Source: Laguncularia racemosa (lineage: Eukaryota > Streptophyta > Magnoliopsida > Myrtales > Combretaceae). Taken from it: a DNA stretch of 64,000 bases. Positions 47,211 through 57,861 of the stretch are shown here, piece after piece. The position numbers were made by a program, and so were the translations under genes. The DNA is taken from contig JBBMOL010000016.1 in assembly GCA_037954665.1 (NCBI GenBank), forward strand, positions 8,556,001 to 8,620,000, read 5' to 3'. Numbering within the stretch: position 1 is the stretch's first letter; every line of letters starts with the position of its first letter. The notes beneath the pieces are model-generated. The model did not search any database. It saw only the letters and a program-made list of their open reading frames with translations, and was not told where the DNA came from.

Positions 47211-48586
47211 ATGTTTGAAAAGGAAACTCGTTCTCAAAAAATTTTACATCTCTAGACAAAAAAAAAAAACATGTTTTTCAAGATCATACAATCGCCACCC
47301 TTTCTATCCATATGGATAACCCATGAAAACACATTTTTGACTTCTACTCTTAAATTTATCTCCCAACTGTCCTTGCTTGTAGGCATAGCACAAAGACCCA
47401 AAAACTTTCAGGTGATCATAATTTGGAGTTTGTCCATACAACACATGATAAGGCGTCTTTCCTTCTAAAGCACTAGAAGGTGTTCTATTAATCAAATATC
47501 CTGCGGTTAGCACACATTCTCCCTAAAACTCAATGGGCAAGTGTCCTTGAAAACGCAAGGCTCTAGCCACATTAAGAATGTATTGGTGTTTTCTCTCGAC
47601 CCGTCCATTTTGTTGAGGGGTACCAACGCATGAAGTTTGAAAAATAACACCCTTTTCACATAAATAATTTTTTAATTTTTGAAACTCCGTCCCATTATCA
47701 CTCCTCACAATTTTAACTCTTTTGTTAAATGTGTTTGCACCATAGCAAAGAAGTTCCTTAGAGTTTGAGTTACCTCAGTTTTGTCAATCAGTAGAAATAT
47801 CCAAACAGCACAGGAAAAATCATCTACTACGGTCAAAAAATATGAAGCACCGCATGAGGACAAAATCCAGTAAGGACCCCACAAATCGCAATGTATAAGT
47901 TCAAATATATCAGAAGCACGATGATGACTAACAGGAAATGGATCTCTAGATTGTTTTGCTCGTAGGCAAATATCGCAACATTTATTCTTGCTATCACTAT
48001 CTTTATTATGACTCACACTAGACACTAACTTGGTCACTTTTAATGACGGATGTCCCAACCGCTGATGCCATATCTCCAAACTCCCTTCACTTTCAATCTT
48101 CATTGCTTGAACACGTGGCACTCCCTTGTAGTAGTATAGTCCATCCCGTCTTTCACCCGCACCAATCAGCATCCTCGAAGTGGGGTCCTGCATTACACAC
48201 ATGGAATTGGGGAAAAAAACAATACATTTAGATGAATCAACAAGTTGTGATACCGAAATCAAATTGCATTCTAGTCTAGGAACAGAGAGAACATTCGTGA
48301 TACACAAATCTCCATCAAGGACAAGTTGTCCTTCCTTCGTTGCCACAGTCTTGCTCCCATCCGGAAGTCCAACAGAACACAGATCGATATTTCGCACTTT
48401 CTTCATTCCGTGCATACTTCCCGTCATGTGATGCGAAGCCCCTGTATCAATTATCCAATTGGAGAGCTTACCACTCAGTGTTTCAGTAGTGTTTTTCTGA
48501 CTATTGATTAGCTTCATCAATGAGGTCCACTGCTCCTGATCGAGACCGAGACTTGTCTTTACATCATTCCCAGCTGCTGCTGTCAC
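47211..48586 (-). pseudogene. copia protease and integrase, nearly open
   Basis: A 293-codon open frame (48586-47705) holds the protease 'NWIIDTGASHHMTGS' (Asp-Thr-Gly intact), GAG-pre-integrase 'EIWHQRLGHPSLKVTKLVSS', the CxxC site 'CCDICLRAKQ' and the first integrase Asp in 'IHCDLWGPY'. It continues at 47708-47523 with 'RSDNGTEFQKLKNYL' and 'GTPQQNGRVERKHQYI', so the D-D-E set is legible. A frame change near 47720 and TAA/TAG stops near 47520 and 47300 break it. Confidence 0.88.
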
Positions 48587-49611
48587 TGCAGGTCATTTGT
48601 CCTTCACGCAAGTGCTGCTGCTGGACATGTTATTTGCCTTTGCTGTTTCACGCCCTCGTCCAAAGCTTGCTTGATTTTGACGCTGTTGAGTGCTGTTGAA
48701 GCCTCGTCCTCGCCCTATGCTCCTTCCATTTCCCTTTGGTCGATCACCCCACCACTCAGGATATCCGAGGAGAGCAAAGCAACTATCTGCTTCTTGTCCT
48801 GTACATTTGCCGTGGGTACAATACAACCCACTTTTGTTTCTTATTTCTCCTTTTCCTCTTATTGCAAACACCATGACATCTTGCCTCTCCTCTTTAGTTC
48901 GGGTTATGGTCCTAACCCTTTCCTCAGCAATCAGCATGGAATATGCCCGATTAACATTAGGAAGTGGATCTTGGGCTAAGATATTACTCCTCACTGTGCC
49001 ATAAATATTTCCATCCAACCCCATGAGCAGAGCATGAACTCGTTCTTCCTCTCTTTTCTTTTCAAATTCTGTTGCGAGATTGCACGTACACATACCGCAC
49101 TTACATGACGGAATCTGATCATAGTTTGCTAGTTCATCCCATATTTGCTTCAATTTTCCAAAGTAATTCACCAAAGTCATCCCCCTTTGTTTGCATTCTG
49201 CCAATTCACTTCGCAGTTGTTGAATGCGTGGACCATTAGCTATTGAGAACCTGTCCCTAATGTCATTCCATAAATGTTCAGCTATTTTTTCGTGAGAAAT
49301 AGTAGACCGAAGTGAGGATTCGGTTGTATTACGAATCCATGATATCAATAGAGAATTAATCATCCACCAATCTTCAAGTTCAGGTGAATTATCATCAGGT
49401 TTTTTTATTGTACCATCAAGAAAACCATATTTTTTTGTGCCCGTAGAGCTGTTCTCACAGACCGTGCCCATTCATCATAGTTTTCTCCTCTCAACTGTAC
49501 TTGAGTGATCACCAATCCTAGATTATCTAATGAGGTAATATCATAAGGAGAGATCATTTTTCTTTGAGGAAGGATTTCTTCCTTGACCTCACTTGTTTGT
49601 GATCTAACCAT
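48587..49611 (-). pseudogene. copia gag (Ale-type), one frameshift and one terminal stop
   Basis: The ATG at 49611 gives 'MVRSQTSEVKEEILPQRKMI', followed by 'LGLVITQVQLRGENYDEWAR'. A frame change in the A/T run near 49430 leads into a 292-codon frame (to 48593) with 'WWMINSLLISWIRNTTESSL', 'MTLVNYFGKLKQIWDELANY' and a CxCxxC site 'CKCGMCTC'. A second Cys/His cluster follows near 48840-48760. A TGA at about 48590 separates gag from the protease frame. In this lineage gag and pol are normally one frame. Confidence 0.85.
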
Positions 49612-49628
49612 TGTTTTGTGTTTACAAT

Positions 49629-49641
49629 GGCTCTGATACCA
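49629..49641 (-). other. primer binding site, initiator-Met tRNA
   Basis: The minus strand reads TGGTATCAGAGCC, exact and directly abutting the 5' LTR. Confidence 0.92.
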
Positions 49642-50041
49642 TGAAAAAATAATCAACAATGGAATCAGAAGACTCTTTTTCTCACCCCTGTCTTTTCCAT
49701 AACTTATGTCTAAATATATATACATCAGGGGGATATCTTTCCATATCATTTCCAAGCAACTAAATCTTACAAACTAGGAAAACAAAACCAAATACTACAA
49801 ACTAGGAAAACAAATCTTCCTCTACCAAAAAATAAAATACAAAATATACATGCCATATTTACAAAATAAATCACAGAAAAATATCTCAATATTTAAGTGT
49901 ATCAGGCCCTGTATGTTTCTGGGAGCTACCTGACACAACACACGGCCATGCCTTCTGGCCATGTATCAGGCCGTGTATGTTTCTGGGAGCTACCTGACAC
50001 AATACAGGGCCGTGTATGTTTTTGAGCTTCCAGACACAATA
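49642..50041 (-). repeat. 5' LTR of the young copia element
   Basis: 400 bp, about 56 bp shorter than its partner. The missing part is within the CACGGCCGTG palindrome cluster. Otherwise only scattered substitutions separate the two. Confidence 0.88.
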
Positions 50042-50159
50042 GGTTTGGAAATTGAGATTCCGTTAGTTAAAACTGAGCTACCGAGGAACAACGGGGAGAT
50101 TAGACAACAGCAACAACTAGCGTATAGACAATTTGAATAGATATGGTTTTAGCACCTGT

Positions 50160-50746
50160 TCGTCGTTTAAGACATACGATTTTGTTGGCGGCTATGACTA
50201 CCCTAATAAGCAATTACCGGGGGGGACATGGGAAATCTTCAAGACGTGTGTCCAACAGTGCCGCAATCGAATGAGTTGATATTCATCAATGGGTTTCCTT
50301 ACAAAAGGCCCGAAGAGATCAGTGCTTCCAATTTCAAAAGTAAGAAGCTGAGCATTGAAGGGGACACCGATAACTTCCTAAGGTCGTCGGTGAACATGGT
50401 GACTGCGACAGAATATGTAGGATTAAACACTCTAGGGCTCGACCGCCAGAACAGGCCTTGCGGTGGATGGGTTGGTGATGCCTCACTCCCATCCTAGGGC
50501 TTTTGAGATGATCTTTATGTACAAAGGTTTCGTTGTAGTTGGTTTTGCCGATACGAAAAATCAGCTGTTTCAGGAAGTCCTTAACGAAGGAGAGGTGTTC
50601 ATCTTCCCAAGGGGTTTACTTCATTTCTACTTGAATGCTGGTTATGATGAAGCCCTCGTCTTCTCGGTGCTAAATAGCCAGAACCCAAGTGAGGTCAGCA
50701 TCCGCGATGCCATGTTTGGGGATTTTGAAGGTAGTGTTTGTCTGTA
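50160..50746 (+). pseudogene. germin-like protein (cupin) gene fragment inside the Harbinger-like unit
   Basis: Germin-like proteins are secreted cell-wall manganese cupins with oxalate oxidase or superoxide dismutase activity in some members. The frame from 50228 reads 'NLQDVCPTVPQSNELIFING', 'TDNFLRSSVNMVTATEY' and 'VGLNTLGLDRQ'. After a frame change near 50465 it continues 'MPHSHPRAFE', cupin box 1 with the His-x-His and Glu metal ligands, then 'GEVFIFPRGLLHFYLN', box 2 with the third His, and 'VFSVLNSQNPSEVSI'. A hydrophobic signal-peptide-like stretch (about 50170-50215) is in another frame, separated by a 7-G run. The last about 30 residues of the family are missing. No intron is visible. 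It is therefore broken in at least two places. Confidence 0.88.
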
Positions 50747-50973
50747 AAGGGAAAAACATGAAGGGCAAGTTGAGGATTTTGAAAAAAATAAATTTTTGTC
50801 CAGTACCAGCATTTTTTGTACCGAATTACACGTGGTAAAAATTTATGCTATTTTGTCCAGTACCATATTGATTTTTTGTCCAATACTTTTGTCATGAATG
50901 GCAACAAAACAAAGGACAAAAAAATATTGTCCTCTCTAGTACCACATTTTTGTAGCAACCAAACGCTACCTAA

Positions 50974-52070
50974 GAGTTCTATGAGGGAACTGTTAGTTAA
51001 GGAGGCACATGGAGGGGGCTTAATGGGGCATTTTAGGGTGAATAAGACCTATGATATGCTCTATGAACATTTCTATTAGCTTGAAATGAGACATGATGTG
51101 CATAAAGTGTGTGAACATTACATTACATATAGAGAGGCTAAGTCTAGATTGAAGCTACATGGATTATATATCCTATTACCTATTCTTGATGAACCATGGG
51201 CTGATTTGTCTATGGACTTTGTGCTTGGATTGCCTAGAACTGGGAAAGGTAGTGATAGCACCTTTGTTGTGGTTGATCGATTTAGTAAAATGACTCATTT
51301 TATTCCCCGTCATAAAACTGATGATGTTAAGTTAATTGCTAATTTGTTCTTTAAAGAGGTTGTGCATTTGCATGGTATACCTAAAAGCATTATTAGTGAT
51401 AGGGATGTTAAATTTTTTAGTCACTTTTGGCGAGTGTTGTGGGGAAAGTTGGGAACTAAACTATTGTTTTCAACTAACTATTGCCCACTAACTAAGGTGG
51501 TTAATAGAACTTTGATCACTTTGTTGAGGGCAATCATTGAGAAGAACATTATAATGTGGGAGGATTGTTTATCATTTGTGGAGTTTACTTATAATAGGGT
51601 TATTCATAGCACTACTCATTGTTCTGCATTTGAAATTGTTTATGGTTTTAATCCACTTACTTCTATTGACTTGTTGCCATTACCACCTAACAAATTTGCG
51701 AATGTTGATGCTAGTTCCAAAGCAAGTTTTGTAAGGAAATTACATAAGTAGGTGAAGGAGCGGATTGAAAGATAAAATGCTAAGGTAACTTCTTATGTGA
51801 ATAAGGGAAGATGGCCTATAGTGTTTCAACCAATAGAATGGGTATGGGTACATTTTTGTAAGGAGAGATTTTCCCTTCAAAGGAAGTCTAAGCTAAACCC
51901 AAGAGGAAACGACCCATTTCAGATCCTTAAGAAGATCAATGACAATGCATATGAAGTGGACTTGCCAAGTGAGTATAATGTTAATGCCACATTAATGTTG
52001 TTGATCTGAGTCATTTTGATGTAGGTGATGCTTTTGATTCAAGGACAAATCCTTTTGAGGAGAGGGGAAA
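50974..52070 (+). pseudogene. gypsy integrase, resumed after the transposon, broken
   Basis: It begins 'SSMRELLVKEAHGGGLMGHF' (His of the zinc site). After a stop at 51077 come '[20 protein letters not shown]' with the first catalytic Asp and '[18 protein letters not shown]' with the second. The segment that should contain the catalytic Glu reads '[16 protein letters not shown]', lacking about five residues including the Glu. The C-terminal part (51797-52009) has 'FQPIEWVWVHFCKERFSLQR' and 'RGNDPFQILKKINDNAYEVD'. The frame then runs 'NPFEERGNVMEKPM' straight into the 3' LTR. Confidence 0.85.
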
Positions 52071-52424
52071 TGTTATGGAGAAGCCAATGAGCCAAGCCCA
52101 GGAGATTTCAATTCATGAAGATCAAGGAGGCAAGGATGCAAGTTAAGAGATTTCAAGTCCGATTAGCATGACTCAAGGACCTATAACAAGATCACGAGCT
52201 AAGAAGATGCAACAAGCTTTGATTATTCATCTACAAGGCTTGGTGAGAATGTATAGTGAAGAACATCAAGGATATCAAAGCTCTGGGATAAGTGTAACTC
52301 AAGTCCAATACAGCTTAGTGCAAATCAAAGTGGAGATTCCAAACTTTGAGAAGACTACCAGCTTTGGAGGAGAAAATAGCTAGCCTTGAGAGCATGAAGA
52401 CCGCTGACATTGGCAATGTAGGTA
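52071..52424 (+). repeat. truncated 3' LTR of split gypsy, with the polyprotein tail encoded inside
   Basis: 354 bp, matching the first 354 bp of the 5' LTR and then stopping at 52424. A 71-codon frame (52168-52383) encodes 'MTQGPITRSRAKKMQQALII' and continues the integrase frame across the LTR edge. A single in-frame stop lies near 52146. Confidence 0.85.
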
Positions 52425-53394
52425 CCAAACTATCTAGCATGTACTAACACAAAAAGAATTCCTTGAAAAACTCAAAATGGACAAAAACTTAGCATTTGAA
52501 TAATATTTAGATGATACAAATAAGACATAAATCAACATCATAACAATAATGAATTAAATAAATTATTTAAAATAAGTAAATAATTTAGAATATATATATA
52601 TATATATTATTAAAGCGATTGTGGTTGCTTTCATTGTCTTAGATATTAATAGGATTCTTTTCCTTTCAAAATTACAGTAAAAGTTTAATGTGTTTACTTT
52701 TTTTTTTTTAACAATAAAATAATTCGTGAAAGAAAAGTATTAGGAAGACCCTCAAGTTTACTTTATAGGTGTCTTTACTTATTTTATTTATCCTTGTACG
52801 GTTTTACCAGATGTTTAACTAAATAAATAGACAGAGAAAGAGACGAGACAGAGGAAAGAGAAGGAGGGAAAGATACCAAGTAGAGACAAAAGGAAGAAGA
52901 GAAAGTAATACAAAATAAAAAAATAAATCAATAAAAAGATGAGAGAGACAAAGGAGAGCGAATTGCCAAACTGAAAACGGAATTAGTTGGACAGAATGTA
53001 CTAATCCAAATATAGTTCTTTTTATTAAAAGTAGAAACCTATAACAAAGCTAAAATTAGCAAAGAAAATAAAAGGATGGAAAGTTTAGGTTATAATAAAA
53101 CGCCAAAACTCAAATCACTAACATTTGGACCCCATGAGAGTAAAATCACCATGATCCAAATGGTTCATGAGAGCCCACTTCTCATTTTTCCTTTCACGGA
53201 CCCAAATGCCAAAACCAAAAAAAAAAAAAAAGGAAAACGGAAAAAACAATCCTATTGATGGGCAAAATTTCGTTGTTTTTTCTGGATATGATTTTTTTTT
53301 CGTTAAATCAACTTTAACATATGGTTTGATTCGTAATTCTTTCAAACATAAAAAATAAAAAATAAAAGATAAAAAAGCAATTCGATTTGATTTA
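52425..53394. other. AT-rich intergenic DNA
   Basis: (AT)n at about 52592-52606; purine-rich 52830-52960. No gene seen. Confidence 0.4.
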
Positions 53395-53715
53395 GTTCTC
53401 AATTTAAACTATTTTTATACTTTTTATTGATTTTTTTTATATACAAATCAATAAGTCATAAAAAATTATACTTGATATAAAAAAGATTATATTTATTATT
53501 ATTTTTCTCATATCACTCATCATCTTAAAGATCCATTTGATATACCTGAAAAAATTTTATTATCTTTTTTAAGATAATTAAAAAATATATATCAATTAAT
53601 AAACAAAAATATAAAATAAAAAAGTATTAAGTTTTTTAGATAGGTAAAAAAAAAGAAAGTAATAATTTACTTAATGAAAACCAAATAAAATGAAAAATTG
53701 AATAAGTAATACAGT
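53395..53715 (+). repeat. dispersed AT-rich repeat, copy 2
   Basis: Direct copy of 35085-35395; see that entry for shared landmarks. Confidence 0.5.
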
Positions 53716-54694
53716 ATATTCTAATAGGGTAGCTATTCCTATACCCTGCCTTGTCTTTAATGAATAATTAGCATTTTCACTGTGTAATCCCTTCAGGTTA
53801 AGCAATTATGATTTGTTCCTGGTTTAAGTAGGTTTTGTGTTATTGGTGGGACACACACGACGCGACATGGATTATGATATTCATAAAAATACTACAAATT
53901 TTGATTACATCTCATAAATATGGTTTCCAATAAATATCATATATTATTGTAAAATCAATCTAACACAAGTCAACAACAACACTAACTCCAAGGAATTATA
54001 AACCAAAGTTGTCCTTTTAGAACTTTATTGTTATTTCTAATCTAACGATAAATTACACTTATTAACTATAAAATTTAGACAAGAGAGAAATTTATCGTAT
54101 TAATTTTTTGGATTTGAAAATGCTAGCTAAAATGTACTAAATCAGGTAAAAAAAAATCTCAAAAACATAAGTGGGTTAAGCTCAATATTATCCTTGCTCC
54201 TTTTAGTGACTCAAGCTAAGAAAAAATCCCCATCTTTAACCCCACCATTTAAAATAATTGCCCTTCTTGTCCCATTTGGTGTCCGCCATTCCTATTAAGA
54301 ATTGTCCGATTTAGGAATAGCACAAGCACGGAGATATATGTTAGAAAGATCTTTATTTTTAATATGTTTTATACTAAAACCAAAAGAACCACCTAAACAC
54401 ATGGTCACAGCATAATAAACCCATACGGCATAGTAGTTATAAAAAGTAGATGGATAAAGATCGTTAAAACTAACATACGAATTTTTTTTTTAAGCAACAC
54501 AATTAAATGATTAATTTAAATAAATTGATTGGAATACCAATACCTAAAATCAAACAACCGATTTAGGAACTTAGTTTGTAATATAGCGAAGAGAATCTTG
54601 ATTGTGGGATTGGGTAGTAACCAGAAATAATGATTTTCAAATTGATTACAGCACAGGGAATAAGCGGCGAGTGACAGATTTGATTCGTGGAATG
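53716..54694. other. AT-rich intergenic DNA without recognised features
   Basis: Short open frames only, none with recognised motifs. Confidence 0.4.
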
Positions 54695-55640
54695 GAGTTT
54701 GGTAAGTCCAGGAATCTAGTATTTTGAGGATAACAAAGGTAAGTTCAATAATTTTTGCACATATGTTTCAAAATCAGAACGAGAGGTTAGAATCAAAATC
54801 AGAATCATTGTTCAGTCAGACAATCCTGCAAAATTACTCGTCGGCTAAAAGATGAATAAAGATGGCACAGTGTTTCCCAACTTATTTAAAGGAGGTGGTT
54901 GAAAAATCAAGGCTGACAAGGGTTGTGACAATGATATGGAGCTACGTCCCAAAAGAAGCAGCATTTATCATGTTTTTAATGTTAATACGACATTTGAAGG
55001 ACCACTATTAGTATCCAAACGAGAAATATGACTTTGAAATTTTTGTCCACAGGACCATTGATTAAACGTGTTAAAAATAGCAGATTAATATATTTATAAG
55101 GGAATTTTTTTTTTCCTTATGGCTCTTTCCATAAGTACTAAAGCTGGCAGCAAAATCAATACCTTAACGATCCAGTAGATCCGACGAAATGATATACTTG
55201 CACAAAGTCATCTAGAAAAATGGAAATGAGTAGAAGTAATACGTTGATATGAATTTAAGAGATGTCCCTGATTGAAAGTCATGCCGCTATTCATGACTTG
55301 ATCAAGCAGCACAGTACGATAGCTACTAGGGTAGGGACGAGCACAGGATAGACACGAAGCCATTTTACATACCACTAGCTCCAATCCAAGATCCGCGGTC
55401 GGCTCGATGGTGTTCACACATTCACCTGCTATTGCGGCCCCAATGCCCAGTGGGTAGTAAAGCACTTGTCCCCAACTGACAAGTGACACCAACAGCAACA
55501 AAAATTCCCTGTTTGTTTGAGGTAACCTTTTGACAGTAGGCTTTTTAGCTTTCTTACGTAGCTATGTTACTTCTCTTGTTCCAATCGAAATTTAAGGACC
55601 TCATGAGCCATCAGCCTTGGTAGTCAGCGGTTGTCATCGT
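54695..55640 (+). repeat. duplicated blocks A and B, copy 2 (contiguous)
   Basis: 54695-55150 matches 5388-5850 and about 55150-55640 matches 7335-7790, in the same order and orientation. Identity is about 75-80% by eye. Similarity ends at about 55640, before any bHLH sequence, so the neighbouring gene was either not copied or has been lost. A 97-codon minus-strand frame (55501-55208) overlaps block B. Its counterpart in copy 1 is broken, and I do not recognise it. Confidence 0.75.
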
Positions 55641-55734
55641 TGCTCTGGTTTTGGGCTCTAAACCCAGGATTAATTGGGGACTTGGAGCTTTATTATTATG
55701 TAGATTTATTTACGTAGATTGGGGGTTTGACTTT

Positions 55735-56522
55735 AGAGTAACGCAATTCAGTTATGGCACCCGATGAGATGACTAAGGAGAAAGAGGCGGGAAGGAGGAA
55801 CAGACAATCTTAAGCGTCTTGAATGCATAAATAACAAACAATAAAGTTAAGGGGACCTTAAATGCCGACCTTATAATTCTTAGATAATGGAGATCGTTAT
55901 TTACCTAATCTCTTGTTTGATCTTTGAGAGTACAAAATTATTGGTGGAACACCGTTTATCTGATATCAAGAATTCAGGAAAAGATCTCTTAATGGGGAGG
56001 AATGGCTGAGTATTTATAGACTCTTAGACATGATAATATCCATTAGATCACTTTAGCAATTAATGGGCAAGATGGAGTTTGCTTAATTTAGGGTTATCTT
56101 AATGAGTTTGCTGTAGGCTCAAGACTAGTAGCTTTCCTCATAAATACATGAGCCTGCTTGAGAAAAGTTGGATGTGAACGGACCAATCTAACGATCCCTA
56201 TTCTAAGCCCACCAAGCCAATTCTCCCTAAGTCATCCTAATAATTGAACCGGACTTATTAGATCATATCACCTAACCCAATGAGTCAAGCCAAATAATCA
56301 ATAGGTTTAGCACAATATATTTATATAATATTTTTAGCCTTCTACATTTTGCTCCCTGACCAAAATCCTTCAAATGAGGCTGAAGGGGTTTGGCAATTTG
56401 ATAAGCCTTCTTAATGGCTATGAAATTGTTTGGCACATGTGCGCTTATTGAATAGCTGCACCACTGCCTCATACATGTCTTGCATGATTCACATCATACG
56501 AGCTTAGATCCAATGTTGCATA
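55735..56522 (-). repeat. LTR-like dispersed repeat, copy 2 (inverted relative to 4418-5222)
   Basis: It aligns along its whole length with the reverse complement of 4418-5222. It has the clearer TATA site of the two, 'CTATAAATACTC' (minus strand, near 56010). No coding region is linked to it. Confidence 0.65.
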
Positions 56523-56940
56523 GAATTTTTTTTTCTTTTAGGTATGAATAGGTGCTATGTTCTAAGGTCTTGGTTTTACTCATTAGAGAACATCTTGATA
56601 TTTGCCCGAAAATTCCTCTTCTAACATATTGACATCCTCTTCTAGGCCATCTATACAAAATCCCTTGACATCTTCTTAGAAACAAAATGTTCTTGCTTGT
56701 ACAAGCCAATTCCACATAAGATCCCATAGGAGTTTTTTTTTTTTTTTTTGTCAATAACATGAATTCTTCCTTTTTTGTATTTCTGTAATAAGGCAATGCA
56801 TCTCTTACAGTAAGCTGTCTGAAATAAATAGCTTGAGTCGTGGGTCAAGTCGCTACTCTTTATTCCCAAAAGTATTCTTCCTCACATTTTATTGAGCCAT
56901 CTCTCTAAAGGCATTGAAATCTCCTATTTCGATTTCCTGA

Positions 56941-57084
56941 ATCTTCTCTAACTGGTATAAATATCTCCACACCATTACAATCTTTTCTTGTGGGATATAT
57001 ATACGTATACATATCTTCTCTAACTAGTATAAATATCTCTACACCATTACAATCTTCTCTTACCATACATCTACGCATACATAC
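56941..57084 (+). repeat. 72-bp tandem duplication
   Basis: 56941-57012 and 57013-57084 share 'ATCTTCTCTAACT[G/A]GTATAAATATCTC' and 'ACACCATTACAATCTT[T/C]TCTT'. About 85% identical. An (AT)n tract follows at 57084-57100. Confidence 0.75.
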
Positions 57085-57117
57085 ATATATATATATATAT
57101 GCATAGATTGCCAACAA

Positions 57118-57370
57118 TGAGTTCAAATCGGTCAAGTAAACCAAGAGGACAAATCAGATTAAGGAGCTCGCATTATTACACTCCACATAGAGGTAAGCAT
57201 CGGGAAAATTCCAATTGAAGATGCCATACTCTGTTCGTTGGAGGCAATTGTCAAGCTAACTCAAGAAGTCTTCAAGAAGAAATCTTCATTTCTGTCAAGA
57301 TTGGCTTCAAACGAAGAGCACGGCATAGCTTCGCAATTAGTTGATGTTCATGACGGCCTAATCTTTGTTT
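57118..57370 (+). other. short open stretches of unknown nature
   Basis: One frame from 57118 reads 'MSSNRSSKPRGQIRLRSSHY' and reaches a possible splice donor (AG/GTAAGC, about 57191). A second frame from about 57200 reads 'GKIPIEDAILCSLEAIVKLT' and 'VFKKKSSFLSRLASNEEHGI' for over 50 codons. Composition is less AT-rich than around it. I do not recognise a family; an exon of an unknown gene or part of a retroelement leader is possible. Confidence 0.25.
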
Positions 57371-57861
57371 TTTTTTTTTTTTTTCACTTTGGATCTTATC
57401 TTACTTGTTGATTCCCTTTCTTTCCACTATTTTTTTTTTTTTTAAATCCAGCACAGTTTCATTCCATCAATTGGCAACACAGCTCCCAACAATCTAAAAT
57501 GCAAATCCTGTTCCAGCAATTGACCATCTTATGGGACCATTGCCTCTGTTGACTAGATTATGTTAATTCTGATTTTTTTTTTTTTTTTTGTTAGTGGTTA
57601 GTGATTGATCCTATATTTTAGGATTGTTAGCTATCATGGGGTATTGGACCAGTTGTAATGGGATGGTGGGTAAGTAGTTATCCAAAATTACTGGCTTAAC
57701 TCACAACAAGTCCTATAATTTGGCTATTAAAAAAAGGTTGTAATCGTGAGATTGATTTCTAAATGAATTTGATCATTAGCTCCACCGTTTTGCTTGTTGC
57801 CTAGTTTTCTTCTAGAAAAAAAAAAAAACCATATTCTCCTACAATTGGTATCAAAGTCACG

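Larger units (their letters stand above)
44738..50041 (-). mobile_element. Ty1/copia element (Ale/Retrofit-like), youngest in the window
   Basis: LTRs are 44738-45193 and 49642-50041. The 5-bp duplication GGTTT (44733-44737 and 50042-50046) is perfect. The primer site GGCTCTGATACCA (49629-49641) is an exact initiator-Met match abutting the LTR, and a purine tract (AAGGGGGG, minus strand) abuts the other. Coding frames are long, with only a few stops and one or two frame changes. Aligned LTR parts are about 95-96% identical by eye. The perfect duplication implies ends TG...TA (plus strand), not TG...CA. It sits 182 bp upstream of the germin-like fragment's ATG within the Harbinger-like unit. 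Confidence 0.92.
43728..50970. mobile_element. PIF/Harbinger-like DNA transposon carrying a germin-like gene fragment, itself split by a copia element
   Basis: The ends are inverted: left GGTAGCATTTGGTT, right (reversed) GGTAGCGTTTGGTT, 13 of 14 matching. The 3-bp duplication TAA flanks it (43725-43727 and 50971-50973). Excision at these points rejoins the gypsy frame exactly. TIR sequence and a 3-bp TWA duplication are the hallmarks of PIF/Harbinger. Subterminal regions on both sides repeat 'GTAC[C/T]', 'GGACAA' and 'TTTGTCCAGTACC'. Without the 5.3-kb copia insertion the unit is about 1.94 kb. No transposase or Myb-like ORF is visible, so it is non-autonomous. The germin-like fragment lies at 50228-50746. 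Confidence 0.85.
39628..52424 (+). mobile_element. Ty3/gypsy retrotransposon split by a Harbinger-like transposon
   Basis: The 5' LTR (39628-40386), primer site, gag, protease, partial RT and RNase H run to 43724. The same reading frame resumes at 50974 with the zinc-binding and catalytic parts of integrase, then a truncated 3' LTR (52071-52424). The split point is within 'LCIPK/SSMRELL', and joining the flanks at the TAA duplication restores the frame. The element also lost most of RT by internal deletion and contains many TAG stops. CCAAA lies directly before the 5' LTR (39623-39627) and directly after the truncated 3' LTR (52425-52429). Confidence 0.9.

Noticed and set aside
48043..48979. 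Plus-strand open frames within the young copia
   Set aside because: They lie opposite clear protease, integrase and gag frames on the minus strand and have no domain of their own.
43728..50970. Possibility that the germin-like region is a host gene into which gypsy halves were inserted
   Set aside because: The two gypsy halves rejoin in frame at the TAA duplication, so the segment was inserted into the gypsy and not the reverse.
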